A stretch of DNA of 64,000 nt from contig NZ_OCMY01000002.1 of NCBI RefSeq assembly GCF_900215435.1, positions 372,001-436,000 on the forward strand, written 5' to 3'. The notes under the pieces are model-generated. The model was not told the origin of the DNA and did not search any database. It was given only the letters and a program-made list of their open reading frames with translations. Origin of the DNA: Candidatus Pantoea floridensis. Lineage in GTDB: Bacteria; Pseudomonadota; Gammaproteobacteria; Enterobacterales; Enterobacteriaceae. Position numbers and translations under genes: made by a program. Positions 1 to 9,188 of this stretch are shown piece by piece. Within the stretch, counting starts at the first letter, position 1; each line of letters begins with the position of its first letter.

Positions 1-566
1 ACCACCCATAACAGCAGCGCAATCACCGCCACAATCACAATCGGTGTCGGCACACCTATTACCGTACTATTAATGATGCTGCGGAATTCCATCGGAATAC
101 CAAACACCGGATTACCGCCGGTATAAATTAGTGCAATAGCGCGGAATAACGATAAGCCGCCGAGCGTAACAATAAACGGCTGCAATCCTGCATAGGCGAT
201 TAAGGTGCCGCTAAATACACCACACAGTGCGCCAATCCCCAGTGTTGCCATAATCGCTACCGGCACCGGCACGCCGGCCACCATCATAGTAGCGCCCAAT
301 ACCGCCGACAGCGCCGCCGTTGGACCAACGGAAAGGTCAATACCGCCCGAAATAATCACCAGCGTCATACCTAACGCAATTAAGGCGTTAATCGATGACT
401 GCTGCAAAATATTCAGTAAGTTGGGCACGGTAAAAAAAACCGGCGATAAAAACGAAAATGTCACGACGATAATGACCAGACCGATTAACGTGCCCGCGTC
501 GCGCAGATTAAATTTGAGCAGCGCCGACGGCGCAGTCGTAGACTGAGTAGAACTTTGCGTCATCAT
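1..566 (-). CDS. sugar ABC transporter permease, RbsC-like (partial)
   Basis: Inner-membrane permease of a ribose/xylose-type sugar ABC importer. The reading frame opens at ATG 566 (a second ATG is at 563) and runs off the left edge, leaving about 188 residues. The visible part begins with a short polar N-terminus (MMTQSSTQ) followed by several hydrophobic segments. It contains the GGIDLSVG motif typical of the BPD_transp_2 family, followed by a glycine-rich stretch and ITLGGLSLFRA-like residues. It lies 24 bp downstream of the ATPase gene and is the last gene seen in the operon isomerase, binding protein, ATPase, permease. The family is secure; the sugar is not identified. Confidence 0.88.
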   Translation of the reverse strand, partial: MMTQSSTQSTTAPSALLKFNLRDAGTLIGLVIIVVTFSFLSPVFFTVPNLLNILQQSSINALIALGMTLVIISGGIDLSVGPTAALSAVLGATMMVAGVPVPVAIMATLGIGALCGVFSGTLIAYAGLQPFIVTLGGLSLFRAIALIYTGGNPVFGIPMEFRSIINSTVIGVPTPIVIVAVIALLLWV

Positions 567-590
567 AATTTAGCCTTGATAGGGTAAGCG

Positions 591-2093
591 TTAAACAGCT
601 TCTTTAATTTCTTTAATCGCAAAGCTCGCGATATTTTCTTCGGTAATTTCTGCACCCTGCAGTTCACGGGTAATTTTGCCTTCGCGCATCACTAAAACGC
701 GATCGGATACCCGCAGTATTTCCGTCATTTCCGAAGAGACCACCACAATAGCTTTACCTTGCTGCGCCAGTTTCTCAATCAGATTATAAATTTCTGATTT
801 GGCGCCGATATCAATTCCCCGGGTCGGTTCATCAAATAAAAATACGTCAGCATCCGCCGCGACCCAGCGACCAATAATTACCTTCTGCTGGTTACCACCG
901 CTCAGCGTGCCGATCGGCTTTTCGATATTCAGCGGACGCAGTTTCAGGTCAGACATCACTTCCTGCGCCACCTGGTTCAGTTTGGCTTTACGGATCAATC
1001 CGCCCAGCGTGAAGTTGCGCATCGACGGCAATGCCATATTCATCTTCACCGCGCGCGCCTTAATAATGCCCTCTTTCTTACGATCCTCCGGCACCAAACC
1101 GATACCGGCACGAATCGCCGCGCTGACGTTATGATTGCGCACCGCTTTGCCATTCACGCGCACTTCACCCGCGCTGCGTTTGTCGATCCCCGCGATAAGT
1201 TTTAATAACTCGGTTCGACCGGCGCCCACCAGCCCGGCGATGCCCAGCACTTCCCCTGCGCAGACGTTGAAGCTGGCAGGCTTGATCTCATTACCGCGCG
1301 CGACATTTTCTACCTGCAGCACCTGACGCTCGCTGGCCCAGGAGTGATGCTCCAGCTTTTCGATTTTACGCCCGACCATTTTGGCCACGATGCTCTCTTC
1401 GGTTTCATCGCAAATGTTCACCACACCAACCTGGCGACCATCGCGCATGATAGTGGCACGATCGCACACCTGGAAAATCTCGTTCATCTTGTGCGACACG
1501 TAAATCAGCGACACACCGGTGGATTTCAAATCTGCGATCAGTTCAGCCAGACGCTCAAACTCGCGCGGTGTCAGGCTAGAGGTCGGTTCATCCATGGCGA
1601 TGATTTTGGCCTCATCCAGCAGTGCCCGGGCAATTTCGACGATCTGCTGTTGTGACACCTTGAGATTTTTAATCGGCTCAGCCGGGTTAATACTCGGATC
1701 AAGCTGCTTGAGAATGTGCACCGCACGCGCCAGCTGCGCACGCTTATCCACGAAAAATCCCTTCAGCGTGGTGAGCGGGCGACCAAGAAACATATTCTGG
1801 GCTACGGAGAGCTCAGGAACATGCTGTAACTCCTGATGAATCATGGCGATGCCGGCATGCCGTGCGCTTAGCGGATTCTTCATCTGTACCTGTTGGCCAT
1901 TGACATAAATTTCACCACTGTCAGCAGAGCGCACGCCGGAAAGGATGTTGAGGAGCGTCGATTTCCCCGCCCCGTTCTCACCAATCAGCGCGTGTACTTC
2001 ACCTGGCCGCACCATAAAATCTACCTCTTGCAGCGCCGCAGCGCTGCCGTAGGTTTTTGTGATACCGCGCATCACTAAGCGATACTGTTCCAT
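591..2093 (-). CDS. sugar ABC transporter ATP-binding protein, RbsA/XylG/MglA family
   Basis: Cytoplasmic double-ATPase subunit energising import of a pentose/hexose-type sugar. At 500 residues it has the usual length for RbsA/MglA proteins and two tandem ABC domains. The first has Walker A GENGAGKST (residues 38-46), a degenerate signature VSQQQ and Walker B AMDEPTSSL. The second has the family's degenerate Walker A GLVGAGRT near residue 288 and signature LSGGNQQK near 398, with FDEPTRGID. The second-site degeneration is normal for this family. It sits 16 bp after the binding-protein gene and 24 bp before the permease gene, so translation is probably coupled. The substrate cannot be read from the sequence. 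Confidence 0.93.
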   Translation of the reverse strand: MEQYRLVMRGITKTYGSAAALQEVDFMVRPGEVHALIGENGAGKSTLLNILSGVRSADSGEIYVNGQQVQMKNPLSARHAGIAMIHQELQHVPELSVAQNMFLGRPLTTLKGFFVDKRAQLARAVHILKQLDPSINPAEPIKNLKVSQQQIVEIARALLDEAKIIAMDEPTSSLTPREFERLAELIADLKSTGVSLIYVSHKMNEIFQVCDRATIMRDGRQVGVVNICDETEESIVAKMVGRKIEKLEHHSWASERQVLQVENVARGNEIKPASFNVCAGEVLGIAGLVGAGRTELLKLIAGIDKRSAGEVRVNGKAVRNHNVSAAIRAGIGLVPEDRKKEGIIKARAVKMNMALPSMRNFTLGGLIRKAKLNQVAQEVMSDLKLRPLNIEKPIGTLSGGNQQKVIIGRWVAADADVFLFDEPTRGIDIGAKSEIYNLIEKLAQQGKAIVVVSSEMTEILRVSDRVLVMREGKITRELQGAEITEENIASFAIKEIKEAV

Positions 2094-2109
2094 ACGCTCT
2101 CCGCCTGTT

Positions 2110-3150
2110 TTATTGCTGAGCCAGCAGCTGACGCAGTTTGTCGTTGTCTTTGGTCGAAAACGCCTCGGCGTTATCTTTGGTGATCAGCGCCTGCGGCGTA
2201 GTCACCACGCGCGACAGTTTTTGGCCAGCAATCAGGCGCAGGATCACTTCTGTCGCCACTTCGCCGGTCAGCACCGGGAAGCTATCCACCGTACCGGTCA
2301 ATTCACCGCGTTTGATGGAGGCATACGCATCTGAAATGCCATCAGTACCGAACACTGCGGTTTGTTTGGATTTATTCTGCGCGCTCACCGCTTCAACGAC
2401 GCCTAAGGCCATGGTGTCGTTGTTGGCATAGAAACCGATCAAATCGGGATGCTGCTGCAGAATGGTTGAGGCCGCGTTGAACGCCTGCTCGCGGCTCCAG
2501 TTGGCGGGCACGCTGGCCACAATGTTGAATTTGCCATTAGCCTGCAGCGTCTCCTTGAAACCGGCGGTGCGCTGGCCCGCAGCATAGACGCCCGGCTGGC
2601 CTTCAATCACCGCCACTTTGCCGCCTTGCGGATGGTGCTGGATAAACCATTTTGCCACGCGTGCCCCGTTATCTTTCTGCACGTTGCCCACGTAATACTG
2701 CGCACTGGGCACCACCGCATCGTTAACGTTCACCACCGGAATGCCTTTACTGCTGGCACTCTCCAGCGCCGGTTCGAGGTTGATATCGGTTTGCGGCGAG
2801 ACCAGCAGGCCATTAAATCCCTGCGCGATCAGCGTTTCGGCAATCGACAGCTGGCCGAGCTGATCGTCCTCATTGGCCGCTGCCTGATACGCCACGGTGA
2901 AGCCATATTTCTTCGCGACGTTTTGATAGCCTTCGCCGAGGGAACGCCAGTATTCGTTGGTCAACGTTTTCGATACGCCGCCAATTTTCAGTTTGGCATC
3001 GACTTTCGGCATCGGGCCATACTTGCTTTCCAGTTGCGTCCAGTCGGTGCGATCGGGTTCAGAATCGGATTTCAGCGGCGGCAATGTGGCGGCGTAAACG
3101 CTGGAGCACAATAACGCGGTGGTAAGGACAGAGAGTAAGCGCTTTTTCAT
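2110..3150 (-). CDS. periplasmic sugar-binding protein, type I (Peripla_BP_4)
   Basis: Periplasmic substrate-binding subunit of the adjacent RbsA/RbsC-like importer. I chose ATG 3150 (346 residues) because it opens a clear signal peptide, MKKRLLSVLTTALLCSSVYA with cleavage before ATLPP; the longer frame reaching 3258 overlaps the upstream gene and only adds a non-signal extension. The body has the ribose-binding fold pattern: alternating residues such as KIGGVSKTLTNEYWRSL, a hinge segment GIPVVNVNDAVV, and a late FGTDGISDAYASIKRGEL segment matching the family's ligand-site loop. It is 46 bp downstream of the isomerase gene. The family is secure; ligand unknown. Confidence 0.9.
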   Translation of the reverse strand: MKKRLLSVLTTALLCSSVYAATLPPLKSDSEPDRTDWTQLESKYGPMPKVDAKLKIGGVSKTLTNEYWRSLGEGYQNVAKKYGFTVAYQAAANEDDQLGQLSIAETLIAQGFNGLLVSPQTDINLEPALESASSKGIPVVNVNDAVVPSAQYYVGNVQKDNGARVAKWFIQHHPQGGKVAVIEGQPGVYAAGQRTAGFKETLQANGKFNIVASVPANWSREQAFNAASTILQQHPDLIGFYANNDTMALGVVEAVSAQNKSKQTAVFGTDGISDAYASIKRGELTGTVDSFPVLTGEVATEVILRLIAGQKLSRVVTTPQALITKDNAEAFSTKDNDKLRQLLAQQ

Positions 3151-3196
3151 GGTGTTAGCCTTTTTATAGTTTTCGCGTGACGTTGAAGTTGTTTCG

Positions 3197-4177
3197 TTAA
3201 CGAGCCAGCATGATGTCATTGACAATTTGCTGCGATGACACGGCATCCTGGCGACCAATCGCCTCCTCCAGCGCCGGATTGTTATTGAGTTTTTCGCACA
3301 GTTTCAGCAGACGGGTAACGGTCGCAATATTGATCTCGGCTTCGCGAATCGGATCCAGACCGCTGGCGTCGGGGAAGGTATCGAAGTAGTACGCGCCTTG
3401 ATAACCATCACGCTGCATCTGCCAGAGGAACTCTAGCGTGGCGCGCGGATTGACTGAACCGGCCATCAAACCGTCATCGCGCTTGCCCCAGCCATCGTTG
3501 AGATCCAATCCAAGTAAACGCGAACGGCGCGCCACCATGGCCGCAGCAAAGGCCGGAATTTCGTTGGCAAACAGCACGTGGGCGAAATCCAGCGTAATGC
3601 CGAGGTTGGCGCAACCGGCCTCTTCCACCGCCAGCAGGCAAGTGGTGGCATTCGGGAAGATGCTGTAGGCGCGCGGTTCGTTGGGTTTGTATTCGATGCT
3701 AACGTCGATATCTGGCGCATACTCCGCCACTTCACGCACCGCGCTCACTGCGTCTTCCCACATTTTTTTATAGTCAGCCTGGAAGCAGTAATCGAAGCCG
3801 TCCTGCCCCATCCACAGTGTCATTAAACGTGAACCGAATTCGCGACCGGCGTCGATACCGCGCTTAGTCAGCTCGATAGCTTCGCGACGAATCTTTGCAT
3901 CCGGATTGGTAAAGGCACCAATTTTGAACTGCGGCGCATCCCAACGCATCTGCATGCCGTTAACGGCTAAACCGGCATCGTCAATCGCCTGCCGCATGGT
4001 GTGGATATCCGTGGTGATGTGCTGCGGATAGTTGAGGTCCAAATGCGTGAGCCCCTGCACTTTTCCGGCACGCGCAATCATCTGTAAAACAGAAGGTTTT
4101 CCCTGAAGATCTGGCCAGTAAAGATGCGCCCCAGAGGCGAATGAGTTCAAACGTGTAGCAAACTTTAATTCGGACAT
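3197..4177 (-). CDS. sugar phosphate isomerase/epimerase-like TIM-barrel protein
   Basis: Cytoplasmic AP-endonuclease-2/xylose-isomerase-like TIM barrel of 326 residues, first gene of the sugar ABC operon. Metal-binding-type acidic residues occur in the expected order: VSIEYKPNEP (Glu), GITLDFAHVL (Asp, His), LGLDLNDGWG (Asp) and a late DPIREAEIN segment. It probably isomerises or epimerises the sugar brought in by the downstream transporter. ATG 4177 is preceded by an AAGGA sequence about 11 nt upstream. Substrate unassigned; resemblance to rhamnose or ketose isomerases is only at the superfamily level. Confidence 0.85.
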   Translation of the reverse strand: MSELKFATRLNSFASGAHLYWPDLQGKPSVLQMIARAGKVQGLTHLDLNYPQHITTDIHTMRQAIDDAGLAVNGMQMRWDAPQFKIGAFTNPDAKIRREAIELTKRGIDAGREFGSRLMTLWMGQDGFDYCFQADYKKMWEDAVSAVREVAEYAPDIDVSIEYKPNEPRAYSIFPNATTCLLAVEEAGCANLGITLDFAHVLFANEIPAFAAAMVARRSRLLGLDLNDGWGKRDDGLMAGSVNPRATLEFLWQMQRDGYQGAYYFDTFPDASGLDPIREAEINIATVTRLLKLCEKLNNNPALEEAIGRQDAVSSQQIVNDIMLAR

Positions 4178-4218
4178 GAGGAAGGATCCTTCGTGACAAG
4201 TTGTAATGTACTTTCCTT

Positions 4219-4238
4219 CTTCACGATTATTTGTGAAG
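4219..4238. promoter_or_regulatory. inverted repeat upstream of the sugar ABC operon
   Basis: CTTCAC and GTGAAG arms separated by 8 bp lie 42-61 bp upstream of the isomerase start, in the 275-bp region shared with the divergent hydrolase gene. The position suits an operator for the ABC operon. No regulator is adjacent, so the cognate protein is unknown. Confidence 0.35.
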
Positions 4239-4452
4239 TTATGGAATAAATTACATAGCCACCGCTATTTGGCAAGCAGTGACGCTCAGAAACTATTCAA
4301 AGTGAGAGGATGTTCACGAAATTCTTGATCGGTTGCGCGGGATCGACAGACGCGTTTCGGTCGATGTCATTCTTTTGTCATAACTCGCTCACGCTGATGT
4401 CAGCGCCCTTTTCATATCCTGTAGGTCAACCTTCGCAATCAGGATTAACAAG

Positions 4453-5214
4453 ATGAAAATGAACAAACTGACTCTCGCAGCGGGCATGCTGCTGGCTATC
4501 GCAGGCGGCGCAGCACAAGCGCAGGCGCAACCGATTAACAATATTGTGCTGGTGCATGGCGCCTTCGTTGGCGGTGCAGGCTGGCGTCCGGTGTACGATC
4601 GGTTGACGCACGATGGCTATAAAGTGACGCTGGTGCAGGAGCCGCTGACCGGCTTCCCGGAAGATGTCACAGCGACGCGTCGCATTATCGATCAGCAAAA
4701 TGGACCAGTGATTTTAGTAGGACACAGCTACGGCGGCGCGATCATCAGTGAAGCCGGTAACGACAATAAAGTGGCGGGCCTGGTCTATATCGCCGCCCAC
4801 GCGCTGGATAACGGCGAGACGGAAGCCAGCAACGGCAAAAAATTCCCCAATAGCGCGCATCCGTTCGCGAAATCGAGTGACGGTTATCTGACTATCGCGC
4901 TAGAAAATTACCACAGCGATTTCGCTGCCGATTTGCCGGTCGCCCAGGCTGATTTTGAAGCCCATGCGCAAATGCCAACCAATTCGGCCGTTTTCACCGC
5001 CAACATTCCTGACCCGGCATGGAAGACCAAGCCTAGCTGGTACATGGTGGCGAAAGCTGACAAAATCATCAGTCCCGATCTGGAGCGCATGTACGCCAAA
5101 CGCGCGCACAGCCACACGGTGGAAATTGCCGGTGCCAGCCATTCGGTTTACCAGTCGCATCCTGATGATGTTGCAAAATTAATTGAACAAGCGGCGCAGC
5201 ACGCGCAACCCTAA
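4453..5214 (+). CDS. exported alpha/beta-hydrolase
   Basis: Predicted periplasmic or secreted serine hydrolase, 253 residues. An N-terminal signal peptide (about residues 1-26, hydrophobic core LAAGMLLAIAGGAA then AQAQA) precedes an alpha/beta-hydrolase fold. The sequence shows an oxyanion HG at 35-36, nucleophile elbow GHSYGG with Ser92, acidic residue near Asp203 and His230 in AGASHS. The length and pattern fit the small salicylate-esterase/EstC-like group. An AGGA site about 12 nt upstream supports ATG 4453; ATG 4459 is also possible. It lies 24 bp before a two-component regulator gene, suggesting co-transcription. Substrate unknown. Confidence 0.85.
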   Translation: MKMNKLTLAAGMLLAIAGGAAQAQAQPINNIVLVHGAFVGGAGWRPVYDRLTHDGYKVTLVQEPLTGFPEDVTATRRIIDQQNGPVILVGHSYGGAIISEAGNDNKVAGLVYIAAHALDNGETEASNGKKFPNSAHPFAKSSDGYLTIALENYHSDFAADLPVAQADFEAHAQMPTNSAVFTANIPDPAWKTKPSWYMVAKADKIISPDLERMYAKRAHSHTVEIAGASHSVYQSHPDDVAKLIEQAAQHAQP

Positions 5215-5238
5215 ATCCCCTTTCCCGCGGAGAAGCGC

Positions 5239-5913
5239 ATGAAAATTTTGGTGATTGAAGACGAAGCCAAAGCGCGCGATTACATGCGCAAAGGATTGAC
5301 GGAAGCGGGATTCATCGTGGATGTGGCGGAAAACGGTCAGGATGGCGTGTTCTATGCGCAGGAGCATCATTACGACTTGATATTACTCGACGTTATGATG
5401 CCCGGCATGGACGGTTGGCAAGTGATGGCGGCGCTGGATAAACAAATCCACACGCCGGTCATTTTCCTCACCGCGAAAAGCACGCTGGAAGATCGGATAA
5501 AAGGGCTAGAACTAGGCGCAGATGATTATCTGGTAAAACCCTTCTCGTTCGCAGAACTACTGGCACGCGTCCGCACGCAACTGCGGCGCGGCAGTCAGCA
5601 AAAGCTGCCGGATACGCTGCGGCTTGCCGATTTGCAGCTTGATATTTTAAAGCGCCGCGTTGAGCGCGGCGGTCAGCGTATCGATCTCACCAACAAAGAG
5701 TTCAATTTACTGCATCTGTTCTTGCTGCATCCGGGCGAAGTGCTGACGCGCACCGTCATTGCTTCCCGCGTGTGGGACATGAATTTTGATAGTGATACCA
5801 ATGTGGTGGATGTGGCGGTGAAACGTCTGCGGCAAAAAATTGACGGCCCGTTTGAGCCGCCGCTGATTCACACCGTGCACGGCGTCGGTTATCGCTGCGA
5901 AGCCGAATCATGA
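5239..5913 (+). CDS. OmpR/PhoB-family response regulator, CusR/CopR-like
   Basis: DNA-binding response regulator, 224 residues. The receiver domain (about 1-115) shows the acidic pair EDE (7-9), phospho-acceptor Asp51 in LLDVMMPGMDGW, Thr78 and Lys100 in LVKPF. The winged-helix effector domain (about 125-224) contains LTNKEFNLLHLFL and the C-terminal HTVHGVGYRC signature of OmpR-family regulators. It is closest in pattern to the heavy-metal CusR/CopR/IrlR group. The stop overlaps the kinase start by 4 bp. No copper or silver efflux genes are nearby, so the inducing signal is open; the upstream hydrolase gene may be a target. Confidence 0.92.
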   Translation: MKILVIEDEAKARDYMRKGLTEAGFIVDVAENGQDGVFYAQEHHYDLILLDVMMPGMDGWQVMAALDKQIHTPVIFLTAKSTLEDRIKGLELGADDYLVKPFSFAELLARVRTQLRRGSQQKLPDTLRLADLQLDILKRRVERGGQRIDLTNKEFNLLHLFLLHPGEVLTRTVIASRVWDMNFDSDTNVVDVAVKRLRQKIDGPFEPPLIHTVHGVGYRCEAES

Positions 5914-7271
5914 AGAAACCTTCCCTCGCCGCGCGACTGTCGCTGTTGTTGAGCGCGACGGTGATCGTCATTTTTTCCCTCAGCGGCATCGCGCTCTATC
6001 ACTCCCTGGCGCTGCAAATTGGCGTGCGCGACGATGCGGCGCTGCTCAATCGTATCGATCAAATCCGCACCCTGCTGCGCGATGAAGATGCCGTGACGCT
6101 GATCCAGCAGAAACCCCGCTTATTCGCCAACATGCTTGGTAATACCGAGTCGCTGCTGGTGCTGCGTTTTCCCGGCCAGCCGCCGCTGATTGTGGTCAAC
6201 CCTGGTCAACGTCCGCTTCCTGCCATTACGCCGGTCGCTGCAGATCAACCGTTGTCGCTTGCGTCGGTACATCATCTGGCTGCCGAAGACGGTACACCGT
6301 TTATCTCGGCGGCGGCGCTAACGCCCACGCGCGATGGCAGCGGACAGATCGAGATCGTTACTGGCCGCCTGATGAGCGATCGCACGCAAACGCTCAACAG
6401 CTATCGCAATCAAATCGTCCTCACCACTGCGCTGGCGGCGTTGCTGGTGGCGGCGATCAGCGTTTGGCTGGTGCGGCGCGGTCTCATTCCGCTCCGACGT
6501 TTGGCGGCGCAGGCGGATGCGATTGATGTGCGCCATTTGTCGCAGCGCATGCCCGATCAAGCCCCAGCAGAACTGCAGCCGCTGGTCGCGGCGTTTAATC
6601 AGATGCTGAGCCGCCTTGAAAGCGGTTATCAGCAGTTGAGCCAGGTGTCGGCGGATATGGCGCACGATCTGCGCACGCCCATTAATACGCTGATGGGACA
6701 GACCGAAGTGGCACTTAGCCAGACGCGCAGCATCGACGATTATCAGGCGCTGCTCGGCTCTAATTACGAAGAGCTGGAGCGACTGGCGAAGATGATCGAC
6801 AACATGCTGTTTTTGGCGAAAGCGGAAGATGCCAGCCAGGCAATGGATGTGCAAAACATCGATCTGGCGATGCTGGGTGAGAAATTGCAGGAGTACTTTG
6901 ACGGCATGGCAGAAGAACAGGCGATGCAACTGGAGATGGCGCTGCACGGCGAGCTGCATGCCGACGCGCACCTGCTGCAGCGCGCGCTAGCCAATCTGAT
7001 TGCGAATGCGCTGCGCTATGGCGATCGTCATACCACCATCCGTATTTTCAATCACGGCACGACATTGGTAGTGGAAAATCGAGGCCCCGCGCTCAGTGGC
7101 GAACAGCAGGCGCGCATCTTTGATCGCTTCTGGCGCGCCGATCCATCACGTCATCAGGGCAGCAGCGGATTGGGATTATCGATCGTGCGCAGCATTATGC
7201 GCCTGCATCAGGGAAGCTGCGAGGTGCACAGCGAGCATGGCGTGAACCGCTTTACGCTGCGATTTCCTTAG
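5910..7271 (+). CDS. heavy-metal-type sensor histidine kinase, CusS-like
   Basis: Inner-membrane sensor kinase of 453 residues, partner of the overlapping response regulator. Transmembrane helices lie at about 11-31 and 168-189 with a roughly 135-residue periplasmic sensor between them, then a HAMP region (about 190-240). The H-box ADMAHDLRTP has His252. The ATPase part has an N-box (ANLIANALRYG), FDRFWRADPSR and the G-box SSGLGLSIVRSI. Architecture and length match CusS/CopS kinases (TIGR01386 type). The periplasmic metal ligands of CusS are not obvious by eye, so copper/silver sensing is not asserted. Confidence 0.9.
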   Translation: MKKPSLAARLSLLLSATVIVIFSLSGIALYHSLALQIGVRDDAALLNRIDQIRTLLRDEDAVTLIQQKPRLFANMLGNTESLLVLRFPGQPPLIVVNPGQRPLPAITPVAADQPLSLASVHHLAAEDGTPFISAAALTPTRDGSGQIEIVTGRLMSDRTQTLNSYRNQIVLTTALAALLVAAISVWLVRRGLIPLRRLAAQADAIDVRHLSQRMPDQAPAELQPLVAAFNQMLSRLESGYQQLSQVSADMAHDLRTPINTLMGQTEVALSQTRSIDDYQALLGSNYEELERLAKMIDNMLFLAKAEDASQAMDVQNIDLAMLGEKLQEYFDGMAEEQAMQLEMALHGELHADAHLLQRALANLIANALRYGDRHTTIRIFNHGTTLVVENRGPALSGEQQARIFDRFWRADPSRHQGSSGLGLSIVRSIMRLHQGSCEVHSEHGVNRFTLRFP

Positions 7272-7292
7272 CGTAAGTGCAGCCGTTGAAAC

Positions 7293-7316
7293 GGTGCGCA
7301 TCAATGCGCACCCTAC
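7293..7316 (-). repeat. GTAG-headed REP palindrome, type A
   Basis: GTAGGG head followed by TGCGCAT and ATGCGCACC arms (on the minus strand), between the convergent kinase and nitroreductase genes. It belongs to the repeat family described in the findings. Confidence 0.75.
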
Positions 7317-7321
7317 GACAG

Positions 7322-7975
7322 TCAAATAAAGGTGAAAATCTCTTCACGCGGCAAACGTGATTTTGGCAACGCAGCGTTGAAATCCGCATCGCTGCGGTAG
7401 CCTAGTGACACCAGCACCACGCTGGTGAAACCTTTTTCACGCAGTCCCAGCGCCTGATCCAGTGCGCGCGGGTCAAAACCTTCCATTGGTGTGGCATCAA
7501 TCCCTAACATTGCGGCGCCCAGCAGCAGGCCACCCAGCGCCAGATAAACCTGTTTTTCCATCCACTGCGGCACATCACGCTGCTCGTAACGATGCATATC
7601 AACATAGCTACGACGGCTCTTATCCTGCCCGGCTTTACCCTCCGGCTTAGCAAAACGTCCGTCCGCTTCTTCCTGTGCCAGCACATGTTGCAGATGCGCT
7701 TCATCCAAATCGGTACGCATGCACAGCGCGATTACGTGCGACGCGTTCAGTACTTTCGGACTGTTATAGACGAACGCGCCGTCGGTAGATTTTGCCATCT
7801 GCTCACGGCCCGCCGCAGTGGACGCCACCACAAAGTGCCACGGCTGTGAATTGACCGATGATGGGCTGTTGCGCAGCACGTTTAGCAGGGTTTCGATTTC
7901 GTCCTGCGGCAGGCTTTTACCGCCCTCAAAGGCTTTTACGGTGTGACGACGGGCAACGGCATCATTGAGTGTCAT
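7322..7975 (-). CDS. oxygen-insensitive NAD(P)H nitroreductase, NfsB-like
   Basis: Cytoplasmic FMN flavoenzyme of 217 residues reducing nitroaromatics or quinones with NAD(P)H. The N-terminal RRHTVKAFEGGK and NSPSSVNSQPWHF segments are the FMN-phosphate and isoalloxazine contacts of the NfsB/FRase I family. A C-terminal GFDPRALDQALGL and LVSLGYRSDAD segment also matches. Length equals E. coli NfsB (217). It is a single gene between REP repeats and convergent to the kinase gene. Physiological substrate is not determined by sequence. Confidence 0.9.
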   Translation of the reverse strand: MTLNDAVARRHTVKAFEGGKSLPQDEIETLLNVLRNSPSSVNSQPWHFVVASTAAGREQMAKSTDGAFVYNSPKVLNASHVIALCMRTDLDEAHLQHVLAQEEADGRFAKPEGKAGQDKSRRSYVDMHRYEQRDVPQWMEKQVYLALGGLLLGAAMLGIDATPMEGFDPRALDQALGLREKGFTSVVLVSLGYRSDADFNAALPKSRLPREEIFTFI

Positions 7976-8020
7976 GTCAGATTCCTTGTTTTCGGATCAA
8001 TAAAATTCTGGTGTCGACAT

Positions 8021-8084
8021 TGCGCGATAAATCGCGCCGCTAGAGCAGCGTACAGTTATCTGTAGCGGCGCAATTTATTGCGCA
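8021..8084. repeat. inverted pair of GTAG-headed REP palindromes, type C (BIME-like)
   Basis: Two convergent copies of a GTAGCGGCGC palindrome: a minus-strand copy at 8021-8042 (GCGCGATAAATCGCGC core) and a plus-strand copy at 8062-8084 (GCGCAATTTATTGCGC core). They occupy most of the 119-bp gap between the nitroreductase and MDR genes. This is the typical paired arrangement of REP elements. Confidence 0.75.
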
Positions 8085-8094
8085 TGGTTAAAAC

Positions 8095-9096
8095 TTAAAA
8101 CCCGCTCAGCACAATCTTGCCGCGCGCGCGTCCGCTCTCGATCAGCGCGTGGGCCTGGCGTAAATTAGCGGCATTAATCGTGCCGTGATGTTCTCCCGCC
8201 GTGGTTTGCAGGGTTTTATCATCGATTAACTGGCTCACGCGCTGCAGAATCTCATGCTGACGCTGCATATCAGCGGTTTGGAACAGCGAGCGGGTAAACA
8301 TCAATTCCCAGTGCAGCGAAATAGCTTTGCGCTTCAGCGGAACCGCATCCAGCGTCTCCGGGTCGTCAATTAACGCCAATTTACCCTGCGGCGCAATGAC
8401 ATCGATCAGTTGCGCGTAATAGCTGTCGGTGTGGGTTAAAGAAACGACATAGCGCACCTCTTTATGCCCAATCGCTTCCAGCTGCTCGCCAAGCGGACGG
8501 TGGTGATCAATCACATGATGCGCCCCCAGCTTACGCACCCAATCTGCCGTTTCCGGACGCGATGCGGTGCCAATTACCGTCAGTTTGGTCAGCTTGCTGG
8601 CAAGCTGCGTCAGGATCGATCCAACGCCGCCGCCCGCGCCAATAATCAGTAAGGCCGCGTCATCTTCAGCTTGCACTTCCAGTCGATCAAACAGCAATTC
8701 CCAGGCTGTGAGGGATGTCAGCGGCAGCGCGGCGGCATCGGCATCATTCAATGAGCGTGGTTTGTGCCCGGCGATGCGCTCGTCCACCAGCCCATATTCG
8801 GCGTAGCTGCCAGCGCGGGTAATATCACCGGCGTAGAACACGTCGTCACCGGGCTGGAACAGCGTGACATCCGCGCCAATCGCTTCCACTACGCCAACCG
8901 CATCCCAGCCCAGAATGCGCGGCTTATCGGTGGGCGCACCGGCACGCACTTTGGTATCCACGGGGTTCACCGCGATGGCGTGAATTTTTACCAGCAGATC
9001 GCGTGCGCCTGGCGATGGCTTTTCTACATCGAGTTCATACAGCGCATTTTCATCAGAAATCGGTAAACCGTTTTGGCTATAAACAATGGCTTTCAT
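8095..9096 (-). CDS. zinc-free MDR oxidoreductase, quinone-reductase-like
   Basis: Medium-chain dehydrogenase/reductase of 333 residues, NAD(P)H-dependent, cytoplasmic. The GroES-like N-terminal domain has AVNPVDTKVRAG, the substitution of catalytic zinc ligands seen in quinone-oxidoreductase-like members. The Rossmann motif GAGGGVGS is at 153-160. This fits the TIGR02817 zinc-binding-alcohol-dehydrogenase-family annotation class, which in practice lacks the metal. It is divergently transcribed from a LysR gene across a region with a palindromic operator, so it is a probable LysR target. Likely substrates are enones or quinones; unproven. Confidence 0.88.
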   Translation of the reverse strand: MKAIVYSQNGLPISDENALYELDVEKPSPGARDLLVKIHAIAVNPVDTKVRAGAPTDKPRILGWDAVGVVEAIGADVTLFQPGDDVFYAGDITRAGSYAEYGLVDERIAGHKPRSLNDADAAALPLTSLTAWELLFDRLEVQAEDDAALLIIGAGGGVGSILTQLASKLTKLTVIGTASRPETADWVRKLGAHHVIDHHRPLGEQLEAIGHKEVRYVVSLTHTDSYYAQLIDVIAPQGKLALIDDPETLDAVPLKRKAISLHWELMFTRSLFQTADMQRQHEILQRVSQLIDDKTLQTTAGEHHGTINAANLRQAHALIESGRARGKIVLSGF

Positions 9097-9188
9097 CAGG
9101 CAGATCCTTATTTAACAGCAGTTTTCATGCGATAGATTCAGCATAGCGGGCCGTTATGCAATGAAAAATGCCCCTTGCAGGTGAACAC

